Part shown: piece by piece, positions 15,358-23,362 of the stretch
Layout: every line of letters begins with the position of its first letter
Numbering within the stretch: the stretch's first letter is position 1
DNA from: AP-15 sp963736715
Lineage (GTDB): Bacteria > Pseudomonadota > Alphaproteobacteria > ATCC43930 > CGMCC-115725
Assembly: GCA_963736715.1 (NCBI GenBank)
Contig: CAVTQA010000045.1
Span: 1-64,000 of the forward strand
Length of the DNA stretch: 64,000 bases
Direction of reading: 5' to 3'
Position numbers and translations under genes: made by a program
The notes under the pieces: generated by a model
Seen by the model: only the letters and a program-made list of their open reading frames with translations
What the model was told of the DNA's origin: nothing
Database searches by the model: none

Positions 15358-16278
15358 ATGGGCACGCCGGCTTTCGCCGCGACAATTCTGGGCGCGCTGA
15401 TCGAGGCCGGGCACCGGATCGTTGCCGTCTACACGCAGCCCCCGCGTCCCGCCGGCCGCGGACACCGGCCGCAACCCTCGCCGGTTCAATCGCTGGCGGC
15501 ACAGCACGCCCTCCCGGTCCGCTGCCCCGTGACTCTGCGGAACGAAGCGGAGCAAGCCGCCTTCGCTGCGCTGAGCGCTGATGCCGCGGTCGTGGCCGCG
15601 TACGGCCTGATTTTGCCGCGGCCGATCCTGACCGCGCCGCGGCTCGGCTGTCTCAATGTGCATGCCTCGCTGCTGCAGCGCTGGCGCGGCGCCGCGCCGA
15701 TCCAGCGGGCATTGCTCGCCGGTGACCGGGAGACCGGGATCACGATCATGCAGATGGAGGAAGGGCTCGACACCGGCCCGATCCTGCTGCAGGAAGCGGT
15801 GCCGATCGCGCCCGATGCGACATCCGCCGGCCTCTCGGCCGAGCTCGCGATTCTCGGGGGGCGACTAATGCTGACGGCGCTTGACGGGGTCGACGAAGGC
15901 CGACTTGTCGGCACGTTGCAGCCGCAGCAAGGCGTCACCTATGCGCCCAAGATCGGCCGGGATGAAGGCCGGCTGGATTGGCGGCTGCCTTCGACCGATC
16001 TGGAGCGGCGGGTCCGGGCATTCGACCCTTGGCCGGGGTCTTATTTCGAGATCGGCGGCGAGAGGATCCGCGTGCACGCCGCGATGGATCTGCCGGGTCC
16101 GGCCGGGGGTGTGCCGGGCACTGTGCTCGACGATCGCTTGACCGTTGCGTGCGGCGAGGGCGTCCTCCGCCTCTTGCGGCTGCAGCGGCCGGGCCGGGCC
16201 GCGCTCGACACCCCAGCCTTGCTGCGCGGATTTCCGATCCCCCCCGGGACGAGGCTGCCATGCCCCGCTACAGGCTGA
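15358..16278 (+). CDS. fmt: Methionyl-tRNA formyltransferase
   Basis: It formylates initiator Met-tRNA. The catalytic region is well kept: GCLNVHASLLQRWRGAAPIQ with the Asn-His pair, and GLDTGPIL with the aspartate. A C-terminal OB-like domain follows. The ATG at 15358 is inside the first strand (normally MRIVFMGTP), so the real start should lie ~5-11 codons earlier. However, no ATG, GTG or TTG exists in frame back to the stop at 15295. Good candidates are ATC at 15325, which has aagga 8 bp upstream, or ATA at 15316. It overlaps truA by 19 bp. Confidence 0.92.
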   Translation: MGTPAFAATILGALIEAGHRIVAVYTQPPRPAGRGHRPQPSPVQSLAAQHALPVRCPVTLRNEAEQAAFAALSADAAVVAAYGLILPRPILTAPRLGCLNVHASLLQRWRGAAPIQRALLAGDRETGITIMQMEEGLDTGPILLQEAVPIAPDATSAGLSAELAILGGRLMLTALDGVDEGRLVGTLQPQQGVTYAPKIGRDEGRLDWRLPSTDLERRVRAFDPWPGSYFEIGGERIRVHAAMDLPGPAGGVPGTVLDDRLTVACGEGVLRLLRLQRPGRAALDTPALLRGFPIPPGTRLPCPATG

Positions 16279-17006
16279 CCATCGAATATGACGGCAGCGG
16301 GCTGGTCGGTTGGCAGCGCCAGGCGAACGGCCTTTCGGTTCAAGAGGCGCTCGAAACCGCCATCCACAAATTCTGCGGGGAAACGGTCACCGTGCACGGG
16401 GCAGGGCGCACCGATGCGGGTGTGCATGCATTGGGACAGACGGCGCATGTCGATCTCGGCCGCCCGGCGGCACCGGAGGCGATGCGCGGCGCCATCAACC
16501 ACTATCTGCGGCCGAATGCGATCAGCGTCCTTGCCGCCGAGCGCGTTTGCGGCGAGTTCGACGCCCGGCTGTCGGCTGTCGGCCGGGTTTACCTCTACCG
16601 CATCCTGAACCGCCGCGCCCCGCCGGCGCTCGAACGCGGCCGGGTGTGGCAGGTCGCTCCGGCGCTCGACGTCGAGGCTATGCGCACCGGCGCCCATCAC
16701 CTCATAGGCCATCACGATTTTTCGACTTTCCGCGATTCGCTGTGCCAGGCGAAGTCGCCCTTGAAGACGCTCGACGCGCTGGAAGTCGGCCGCTCCGGCG
16801 ACGAGATCCACATCACCGCTCGTGCCCGCTCGTTTTTGCATCATCAGGTGCGCAATATCGCCGGCACGTTGAAGCTGGTCGGTCTCGGACGGTGGCATCC
16901 CGACGATGTGGCCCGTGCGCTCGCGGCCCGCGATCGCCGCGCCGGCGGCCCGACCGCACCCCCCGAAGGCCTCTATTTGGTGGAAATCCGCTATCCGCCG
17001 CGCTGA
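16260..17006 (+). CDS. truA: tRNA pseudouridine(38-40) synthase
   Basis: It isomerises uridines 38-40 in the tRNA anticodon stem-loop. 248 residues, normal length. The catalytic aspartate is Asp52 in GAGRTDAGVHALGQ, and the tyrosine region is VGRVYLYRI. The ATG at 16260 starts a typical TruA N-terminus (PRYRLTIEYDG). The much longer open frame upstream is only antisense-type shadow coding within fmt. It is the end of the def-fmt-truA unit and converges with the next gene, 7 bp away. Confidence 0.94.
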   Translation: MPRYRLTIEYDGSGLVGWQRQANGLSVQEALETAIHKFCGETVTVHGAGRTDAGVHALGQTAHVDLGRPAAPEAMRGAINHYLRPNAISVLAAERVCGEFDARLSAVGRVYLYRILNRRAPPALERGRVWQVAPALDVEAMRTGAHHLIGHHDFSTFRDSLCQAKSPLKTLDALEVGRSGDEIHITARARSFLHHQVRNIAGTLKLVGLGRWHPDDVARALAARDRRAGGPTAPPEGLYLVEIRYPPR

Positions 17007-17013
17007 GACGCCG

Positions 17014-17661
17014 TCAGCGGAAGAATTCGATCTTCGCCTCGCGGAACCAGAGGAAATTCGCCGGCGCGGCAGAAATCGGCCCGTTGATCGCAAAGACCGC
17101 GATTTCGAACTTGTCGCCCGGGGTCACGGGATTGGCGAGCACCAGGCGATGGGGCATGTTGAACCCCTGGATCGTGCCGGGGCTCGGGCGGCCGGCCGCG
17201 CGCGGCAGCTCGCCATTGACCCAGACTTCCGCGTAGTCGTCGATGTTGACCCGCAGCACGGTCATCGCACCGGAGGTGTCGAAGCCTGCGGCATTTGCCG
17301 GGATCGTCAGCTTTGTGCGGTACCAGAAGAACGACACCATGCCGCCGCCCCGCCGGGCCCCCAGTTCGTCGGCGGCAATGACCGGCCAAGACGAATCGTC
17401 GAAGCCGTTCACCCCGGCATATGGCTCTATGTCGTAGGTCGTCCTGAATTCGGGCATAGCGTCCGTCAGCGCCGGGCACTCGACGATCTTCGCCTCGATC
17501 GCCTTCCACTGCCCGTCGAATACCGCCGATCCTTCGACCGTCATCAAATCGACGACATGCGCCGGCGGCAGCAACGGCGCGCTCGGCGGGTGAGGCACGA
17601 GCAAGGGAGGCTTTGGCGGTGCGACTGAGGCTGTGGGCCTGATCCGTTTGTTCTCGGGCAT
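17014..17661 (-). CDS. Uncharacterised beta-sandwich (galactose-binding-like) protein
   Basis: 215 residues. A Pro-rich start is followed by a jelly-roll-like domain resembling the sugar-binding domains of glycosyl hydrolases: DDSSWPVIAADELG, FFWYRTKLTIP, VNIDDYAEVWVNGEL and FEIAVFAINGPI. The wording DDYAEVWVNG is typical of beta-galactosidase jelly-roll modules, here without any catalytic domain. No signal peptide is seen. The start at 17661 has agggaga just upstream; an earlier start would extend into Arg-rich sequence. The gene stands alone and its function is unknown. Confidence 0.6.
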   Translation of the reverse strand: MPENKRIRPTASVAPPKPPLLVPHPPSAPLLPPAHVVDLMTVEGSAVFDGQWKAIEAKIVECPALTDAMPEFRTTYDIEPYAGVNGFDDSSWPVIAADELGARRGGGMVSFFWYRTKLTIPANAAGFDTSGAMTVLRVNIDDYAEVWVNGELPRAAGRPSPGTIQGFNMPHRLVLANPVTPGDKFEIAVFAINGPISAAPANFLWFREAKIEFFR

Positions 17662-17772
17662 TTCCGTCTCCCTTTCTTCAGATCGCCGAGTATAAGCAGA
17701 CACTTCGTCAGGGCGCGAGGCCCGGTGTCGCGCAAATGGAGCGACCGAACGCTTGGTACCGGAGGCAGCCTG

Positions 17773-18315
17773 TTGCGGATCGTCGTGGTCGGCACTTCGG
17801 GCGCCGGCAAGACGACGCTGGCACGCAGAATTGCGGCGTTATTGGAGCTGCCGCACGTCGAGCTCGACGCGATCAACTGGCAACCGGGATGGCGCGATCT
17901 GACGCGGCACGACCCGAAGGAATTCGTCCGCCGCGTCGATGAGGCAATCAAGGCCGAGGCTTGGGTGGTCGACGGCAATTACGGTCTCGTGCGCGACAGG
18001 GTCTGGCAGCGTGCGACCCACCTCGTCTGGCTCGACTACGAGCGACCGGTGATCATGGCTCGCGTGATCTCCCGTACGCTGTTCCGCGCCGTTCTGCGCA
18101 TCGAACTATGGGCCGGAAACCGCGAGCGCTGGCGGCATGTGCTGCGGCCCAGCCATCCGATCCGCTGGGCCTGGAGCACCTGGGAGCGCCGCCGCCGAGA
18201 AACCGCGGAACGGTTGGCGCGGAAGGAATGCGCGCATCTCATGGTATTGCGGCTGCATCGCCCCAGCGAAGCGCAGCGGGCAATCGACGTTCTGGTGTCC
18301 GCGTGCTGCCGATGA
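17773..18315 (+). CDS. P-loop kinase-like protein (FlaR/topology-modulation type)
   Basis: 180 residues. The P-loop is GTSGAGKTT near residue 7, followed by LPHVELDAINWQPGW and VVDGNYG. This pattern belongs to small adenylate-kinase-like ATPases annotated as DNA topology modulation proteins. The TTG at 17773 has a perfect ggagg 7 bp upstream and gives the normal N-terminus (RIVVVG), so I prefer it to the GTG at 17725. Biochemical role and substrate are unknown. It converges with nothing downstream; an AT-rich stretch follows. Confidence 0.7.
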   Translation: MRIVVVGTSGAGKTTLARRIAALLELPHVELDAINWQPGWRDLTRHDPKEFVRRVDEAIKAEAWVVDGNYGLVRDRVWQRATHLVWLDYERPVIMARVISRTLFRAVLRIELWAGNRERWRHVLRPSHPIRWAWSTWERRRRETAERLARKECAHLMVLRLHRPSEAQRAIDVLVSACCR

Positions 18316-18380
18316 CAAGTCGCCGATCTATCCATTTCTACCCAGCGTCGGCCCTCACCGCTAACCCACATCGCAATACC

Positions 18381-18420
18381 CAAATTAACTTTTTCTGTCA
18401 AAAAAGTGACAAATATCTGC
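18381..18420 (+). promoter_or_regulatory. AT-rich upstream region with TGTCA-N6-TGACA
   Basis: In a GC-rich window this 40-bp stretch is mostly A/T. It contains the inverted repeat tgtca (18396-18400) and tgaca (18407-18411). It lies 180-200 bp upstream of the winged-helix gene and is a plausible promoter or binding site. No good sigma-70 hexamer pair was identified, so confidence is low. The rest of 18316-18599 holds nothing else I can name. Confidence 0.25.
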
Positions 18421-18599
18421 AATGAAATCCGAGCTAGATGGACACGATGGCGTTGTACATGCAGCTATTTCGCACGCAACCCATGAAGACGGCCCCCTTA
18501 GCCGCGACACGGAGCCGCAGCGGGAACGTTCGTATTAGACGAGTGTTTTCCCGACCGATCACTTAATAAGGGTACCTCGGCGAATAAGGGTGAGCTTCG

Positions 18600-19094
18600 A
18601 TGTCTACGCCAAATGAGAAAGCTCTTGCGTATCTGGACACGTTGGAAGCGCATCGACGGATGGCGCTCGAGATCAGCGAACAAAAAGCCGAGGAAGCCAA
18701 GCTGATCAAAGCCCGCCAGGAAGGGTTTCAAGCGGCGATGAAATTGCTCGGCTTGGCAATTTCGGCTGGTGATGCCGCACCCGATCGCGCATCCCAACCC
18801 AAGCAGCCTGGCCGGCGACGCGTGCGTCGGCACATACGCGAACTGATCTTGCGTGAATTGTCGTTTTCCGGCCAGGCAATGACAGCAACCCAGATCGCCA
18901 AAGCCGTCGATTACCAGACCGAGCGAACGGAAATGGCGCTCCAGCGCATGGAAGAAACCGGCCAGGTGCTTCGGAACGCAGGAGGCCGATGGGCAATCGG
19001 CAACACAGCTGTGGCTCAACTCAATGGCCACGCCGCCACCGGCGGTAACGGCAAATCCCGGTCGATGCCGGACGCCGTTGACGGCTCGATTTAA
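18600..19094 (+). CDS. Winged-helix-like protein of unknown role
   Basis: 164 residues. An N-terminal helix of charged heptads (EKALAYLDTLEAHRRMALEI to KARQEGFQ) is followed by a basic linker (PGRRRVRRHIRE). A winged helix-turn-helix follows: LILRELSFSGQAMTATQIAK, then DYQTERTEMALQRMEETGQVL and RWAIGN, as in small DNA-binding proteins that read template strands by a wing. It may bind DNA and dimerise by the N-terminal helix. No partner gene is adjacent; the next recognisable sequence is a relic of a sigma factor gene. I cannot name a family. Confidence 0.6.
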   Translation: MSTPNEKALAYLDTLEAHRRMALEISEQKAEEAKLIKARQEGFQAAMKLLGLAISAGDAAPDRASQPKQPGRRRVRRHIRELILRELSFSGQAMTATQIAKAVDYQTERTEMALQRMEETGQVLRNAGGRWAIGNTAVAQLNGHAATGGNGKSRSMPDAVDGSI

Positions 19095-19151
19095 CAAGAG
19101 CCAATCGGATTGTCGAACGGCTCCTGCCCGGAAATGGGATGATCGGCTGGT

Positions 19152-19409
19152 ATCCGCAGGATATTGGCGCAAGGAGAAGTTGGTGATCGGACCATTCGCA
19201 TCCTCGAACCCATGATCGAGACGTTCAACAAAGCTGGTGCGGACCCCTCGCCAGATGCTGACCGAGATCGGCCGCGAGCCGACCCCGATGAACTCGTCTT
19301 AAAACTGTCGATGCCAATCGAAAAAGTGCACAAGCTCTTAACGATCGCGCAGCAGCCGATTGGCCTTAAGACAGGGACCGACGGCGACGAGGAACTTAAT
19401 CTCGGCTGA
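19152..19409 (+). pseudogene. Relic of an rpoD-type sigma-70 gene (region 3)
   Basis: The open frame reads RTIRILEPMIETFNK, then ADPDELVLKLSMPIEKVHKL LTIAQQPIGLKT and DEELNLG. This tracks RpoD regions 2.4-3.1: RTIRIPVHMIETINK, PEELAEKLSMPLEKV, LKIAKEPISLETP, GDEEDSHLGDF. Many conserved positions are changed (for example RTIRILEPMIETF), a segment in the middle is scrambled, and sequence for the DNA-binding regions 2 and 4 is absent. It is thus a decayed fragment and not a working sigma factor. No function is likely unless it is expressed as a short peptide. From 19410 to 19777 I see no gene. Confidence 0.65.
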
Positions 19410-19777
19410 TCTTGCGCGGCCTCGACCCACTTCGGGGCTGAAACCATGCCGACCGACCGGCAACGCAGAACGCGTTGCACCTATTGCCGGAGCGTTGATT
19501 AAATTCGATGCGGGTGGCGCCGGAAACCTTGCCCGGTAGCGGTTTTGACTGGTCATCTTCCTGTGCACAGGCGCCGCCACTTTTGCGCAGAGGCCGAGCC
19601 TAGCCTACGACTAGGCGGCCTCAGTGTGGCCGCGCAGACGGGGATGCCGGCCGATCTTATGTTCATCAATGCATGGCTCAGCGGCACTGGGCCTTTCCTT
19701 TGATCCTGACCCGCGGCAGGATCGAGCGGTAACCATGACGCTCGGCGGTAATGGGCATCGGCATCCGGGAGGAAACC

Positions 19778-21067
19778 ATGGAAGCGCGGGTCATCAGCAA
19801 GGTCAGCCGGCGGATAGTGCCGTTCGTGGCGCTCTGCTATTTTGTCTGCTACCTCGACCGCGTCAATGTCGGCTTCGCGGCGCTCGAGATGAACAAAGAT
19901 CTCGGCTTCAGCGCGACAATGTTCGGTTGGGGCGCCGGCATCTTTTTCTTCGGTTATTTCTTCTTCGAAGTGCCGAGCAATTTGGCGCTCGAACGGTTTG
20001 GAGCGCGGCTGTGGATCGCCCGGATCATGGTGACCTGGGGCTTATTGTCGGCCGCCATGGCATTGATCTGGAACGGGTGGAGCTTTCTCGTCGTCCGCTT
20101 CCTGCTCGGCGCGGCCGAGGCCGGCTTCTTCCCTGGAATTATTCTGTTCCTGACCTACTGGTTCCCGTCGCATTATCGGGCTCGTATGGTCGGCCGCTTT
20201 ATGGCGGCGATCCCGATCTCGACGGTGATCGGCGCCCCGTTATCCGGGTTGATCCTGGGAATGGATGGGATCTGGGGGCTCAGAGGCTGGCAGTGGCTGT
20301 TCATTTGCGAGGGCCTTCCGACGGTTCTGCTCGGCTTCGTCGTCATGTTTTACCTGACCGACGGTCCCGCAAAGGCGCATTGGCTCGCCGCTGATGAGCG
20401 CGACTGGCTGATCGACCGCTTGCGCCGCGAGCGGATGGTCCGCGAGGCTCACGCAAGACACACGCTCTGGCAGGCGCTGGCCCATCCCCGCGTGCTGGTG
20501 CTGAGCCTCGTTTATTTCGGCACTGCGGCAGCCAGCTACGCCTTGAGCTTTTGGCTGCCGACGATCGTCAAGGATTTTGGCGTCACCAATTTCCAGACTG
20601 GGCTGATCACCGCGGTCCCTTATGTGGTCGGCGCGGTCGCGGTATTTCTCTGGCCGCTCCTCTCGGACCGGATGGGCGAGCGGAAATGGAACACTGCCCT
20701 GGCCTTCCTGGTCACCGCCGGCGGCCTCGCGCTGTCGACCTATTTTCCGGACCCGGTGCAGAAGATGACCGTGCTCTCGATCTGCGCCATCGGTCTCTTC
20801 GCAATCGCGCCGTTGTTCTGGACATTGCCGACCGCGTTCCTCAGCGGCACCGCCGCTGCCGGCGGCATCGCGCTGATCAATTCGATCGGCAATCTCGCCG
20901 GATTTGCCGCCCCCTACGCTATGGGCTACCTGAAAGACGCGACCGGCAGCTTCACTGCCGGCCTGTTGGCGGTCGCGTTCTTCCCGTTCTTGTCGGCCAT
21001 CCTCGTGCTCATCCTCGGGCACAACCCGGCGCTCGAACGCGGCGCCATCCCGGAGGGGGCTCATTAG
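19778..21067 (+). CDS. MFS transporter, anion:cation symporter type
   Basis: 429 residues with twelve membrane segments. The ACS-family start CYLDRVNVGFAALEMNKDLG and the segment 4 motif RFLLGAAEAGFFPGIILFLT are present. Relatives move tartrate, phthalate, hydroxy acids or other organic anions with protons. The ATG at 19778 has ggagga directly upstream and is preferred over the one at 19751. No catabolic enzyme is next to it, so the substrate is not suggested by context. It is distinct from the transporter at 8777. Confidence 0.85.
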   Translation: MEARVISKVSRRIVPFVALCYFVCYLDRVNVGFAALEMNKDLGFSATMFGWGAGIFFFGYFFFEVPSNLALERFGARLWIARIMVTWGLLSAAMALIWNGWSFLVVRFLLGAAEAGFFPGIILFLTYWFPSHYRARMVGRFMAAIPISTVIGAPLSGLILGMDGIWGLRGWQWLFICEGLPTVLLGFVVMFYLTDGPAKAHWLAADERDWLIDRLRRERMVREAHARHTLWQALAHPRVLVLSLVYFGTAAASYALSFWLPTIVKDFGVTNFQTGLITAVPYVVGAVAVFLWPLLSDRMGERKWNTALAFLVTAGGLALSTYFPDPVQKMTVLSICAIGLFAIAPLFWTLPTAFLSGTAAAGGIALINSIGNLAGFAAPYAMGYLKDATGSFTAGLLAVAFFPFLSAILVLILGHNPALERGAIPEGAH

Positions 21068-21076
21068 CATTCCAAA

Positions 21077-21229
21077 CTAAGGATTTGCGCAGCCTTCGAA
21101 GGCATTATGGGGACAGGAGAATCCGCCGCCCGGATCTGGTCCGAGGTTGGCGTTTCCGCCCCCTGATCCGCACCCGGCGAGCAGCACCGCCAGGACAAGG
21201 GCGACAGAGGCAAACCTCAGCGTCCTCAT
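21077..21229 (-). CDS. Small lipoprotein, 50 residues
   Basis: A short minus-strand frame encodes a classic lipoprotein signal: MRTLRFASVALVLAVLLAGC, with the lipobox LLAGC ending at Cys20. A 30-residue mature part follows, rich in Gly, Pro and Asn, with two further cysteines (FSCPHNAFEGC). It reads convincingly as a secreted, lipidated peptide. No strong SD precedes the ATG. It converges with the MFS gene, 9 bp away, and lies downstream of ridA on the same strand. The role is unknown; such entericidin-like short lipoproteins are common. Confidence 0.6.
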   Translation of the reverse strand: MRTLRFASVALVLAVLLAGCGSGGGNANLGPDPGGGFSCPHNAFEGCANP

Positions 21230-21267
21230 AGGCAAGAGGACCGCGTCGGGCTTGCGCAGGTCTGGGT

Positions 21268-21660
21268 CTAGATCACGGCGATCGCTTCGATCTCGATCAG
21301 AAACTCGGGCTGCGCCAGTGCCGCAACGGCCACCAAGGTCGAGGCGGGCATCTTCTTGCCGAAGAATTCCTCGCGGATGGCCGCATAGTCGGCGCGGTGA
21401 CGAATATCGGTCAGATACGTATTGACCTTGACGATGTTTGCCATCGTGCCCCCGCCGGCCTCGACCTGGGCCTTGACCGCCTGCAGGGCCGCACGCGCCT
21501 GTGCCTTGAAGTCGCCGGCATGCGCCGCACTGCCGTTGTCGCCATAAGCCACCTGACCTGCGATATAGAGGATCGTCTCGGCGCCGGTGACCTTGACAGC
21601 CTGCGAATAGGTCGGCGGGTCCCAGACCCCGCGCGCGGCATATTGCTCGATTTTGGCCAT
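21268..21660 (-). CDS. RidA/YjgF-family enamine/imine deaminase
   Basis: 130 residues of the Rid fold. Family members hydrolyse reactive 2-aminoacrylate-type enamines made by PLP enzymes. Recognisable pieces are ILYIAGQVAYG (strand with the conserved Gly-Gln), ARAALQAVKAQVEAGGGTMANIVKVNTYLTDI and FFGKKMPASTLVAVAALAQP EFLIEIEAIAV. The arginine that marks the archetypal RidA catalytic site falls at a position that reads Ala-Ser-Thr here, so it may belong to a Rid2-7 subgroup with another substrate. The ATG at 21660 has a ggaggagcgaggg SD. Confidence 0.82.
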   Translation of the reverse strand: MAKIEQYAARGVWDPPTYSQAVKVTGAETILYIAGQVAYGDNGSAAHAGDFKAQARAALQAVKAQVEAGGGTMANIVKVNTYLTDIRHRADYAAIREEFFGKKMPASTLVAVAALAQPEFLIEIEAIAVI

Positions 21661-21770
21661 CCCTCGCTCCTCCTGTGAACGCAACGGTCCCAAGCTAAAA
21701 GCCGACCGCCACGAGCGTCAATTCGCTCGTCGCCGACGATATGATGCACCGATCGGAATGAGTTGCCCGA

Positions 21771-22214
21771 TCAAGGTTGCTGGTCGGCCGGGCGGGCGCG
21801 TTCGGCGGATTGCTGGCGATAGTATTCCCGCTGCTTCTCGCGCCACGCGGCCCGTTCCTCGGGATCGAGCTTGCCGTCGTGATTGCTGTCGATCTGGTCG
21901 AACCGCTCGCGATAGAGCTGGTCGCGCTCCTCGGCCGGCATCGCTGCCAACCCATCGTAATAGGCCTTGCGCCGCTCGATGCTCGCCTTCTCCGCAGCGG
22001 AAATGCCGGGTTCTGTCAGCTGTCGTGCGAGCCGCGCCTGGCGCTGCTGCAGATCGTGCGCGCGGAAATCGCGGTACTGGTCGAATGTGATCATGTCGCC
22101 GGCCGCGGCCGATTGGGCAGCGGGTTGGGCGGCTCGCTGCGCAGCTGCCGGCCAATGCCACCACGCGATTGCGAGCAGGACCGCCGCGGCGGCCGGGAGC
22201 GTCAATTTTTGCAT
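21771..22214 (-). CDS. Secreted EF-hand protein
   Basis: 147 residues. A signal peptide (LTLPAAAAVLLAIAWW) is followed by a helical, Gln/Arg-rich protein with one clear calcium-binding loop, DSNHDGKLDPEE. A second possible loop nearer the N-terminus (ITFDQYRDF) keeps only the helix. Periplasmic EF-hand proteins of this kind are common in alphaproteobacteria; their role is not well known. The ATG at 22214 lies 6 bp after aggag, better spaced than the ATG 6 bp upstream. No operon partner is evident. Confidence 0.75.
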   Translation of the reverse strand: MQKLTLPAAAAVLLAIAWWHWPAAAQRAAQPAAQSAAAGDMITFDQYRDFRAHDLQQRQARLARQLTEPGISAAEKASIERRKAYYDGLAAMPAEERDQLYRERFDQIDSNHDGKLDPEERAAWREKQREYYRQQSAERARPADQQP

Positions 22215-22328
22215 CGTCATCTCCTCAGAATTATTGCCCCGCGCATATAGAACAAAACATGATCAAATTTGCAAGCAAAATTTCGCGGGGCCTCCTCGGA
22301 AAGTTAGGCTTCCCTCAGGCGAATTCCC

Positions 22329-23285
22329 TCAGGCGAACAGCCGCTCGTTCTCCAGCCCGTCATAGAGATGGGCCACAAACTCGCCGTAGCCGTTCCATTT
22401 GAGCGTCGGCACGCGCTCGTTGGTGCCGAGCACCCGCTCCGTCGCCTGGCTCCAGCGCGGATGAGGAACTTCGGGGTTGACGTTGGCCCAGAACCCGTAC
22501 TCGCTGCCCTGCACGGTTTCCCAGAAGGACACCGGCCGCTTCTCGGTGAACGAGAAGTGGACGATCGACTTGACCGATTTGAACCCGTATTTCCACGGCA
22601 AGACCAGCCGCAGCGGCGCGCCGTCCTGCTTTGGAACCGGCTTGCCGTACATGCCGGTCACGAGAAACGAGAGCTCGTTTCCCGCCTCTGCGACCGTGAC
22701 GCCCTCGACATAGGGCCAAGGGTACCAGACTTCCTTCTGCCCCGGTGCGGTCTTGGGGTCGAGAAACGTCTCCATCTGAACGTATTTCGCCGAGCCCAGC
22801 GGCTTGGCGAAATCGACCAGGGCCGCCATTGGGAAGCCGCTCCACGGCACCGCCATCGACCACGCCTCGACGCAACGGTGGCGGTAGAGGCGCTCTTCAA
22901 GCGGGATCTTCTTCAACAGCTCGTCGATGTCGACGGTGAGCGGTTTCTCTACCAGTCCATCGATCTTGACTGTCCACGGCCGGATCTTGAGTGCCTGGGC
23001 ATCGGACGCGATCGATTTTTGCGAGCCGAACTCGTAAAAATTATTGTAGGTCGTCGCCAGCTTTTCGTCGGTCAGCGGCCGGTCGAGCGTGTAGCGCGGG
23101 TTGCGCTTGGCGGGGTAGAGGGCGGTCGACGGATCTTCCTCCGCCGCAAAGGCCGAACGCAATGCCGGCGCAAGGATCGGGCCGGCCGCAATCGCTTTGA
23201 TCAGTGCCCTGCGCCCGAGGAAAACCGGCTCGGGCGTCGCCGCGCTCTCGTCTAGTTCCCAGCCTCTTCTTCGCCGGATCAACAC
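22329..23285 (-). CDS. msrP: Protein-methionine-sulfoxide reductase, catalytic subunit
   Basis: 318 residues of the YedY/MsrP type, a periplasmic molybdenum enzyme that repairs oxidised methionine. A twin-arginine-like signal (LGRRALIKAIAAG) precedes cleavage near AFAAEE. The molybdenum-ligand cysteine is Cys138 in HRCVEAWSM. MsrQ, its membrane haem partner, is not found nearby. The molybdenum-cofactor genes mobB, moeA, moaD and moaE lie 10-13 kb away in this window. The end of the gene has a short downstream gap with nothing recognised. Confidence 0.92.
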   Translation of the reverse strand: MLIRRRRGWELDESAATPEPVFLGRRALIKAIAAGPILAPALRSAFAAEEDPSTALYPAKRNPRYTLDRPLTDEKLATTYNNFYEFGSQKSIASDAQALKIRPWTVKIDGLVEKPLTVDIDELLKKIPLEERLYRHRCVEAWSMAVPWSGFPMAALVDFAKPLGSAKYVQMETFLDPKTAPGQKEVWYPWPYVEGVTVAEAGNELSFLVTGMYGKPVPKQDGAPLRLVLPWKYGFKSVKSIVHFSFTEKRPVSFWETVQGSEYGFWANVNPEVPHPRWSQATERVLGTNERVPTLKWNGYGEFVAHLYDGLENERLFA

Positions 23286-23362
23286 GATCGCACCTCGCTA
23301 CCGTTGCGACCCAGAAGTTGGGTCGGCATCCGGCGGCGCCAAGTCACGCTTTCGCGATCAAC

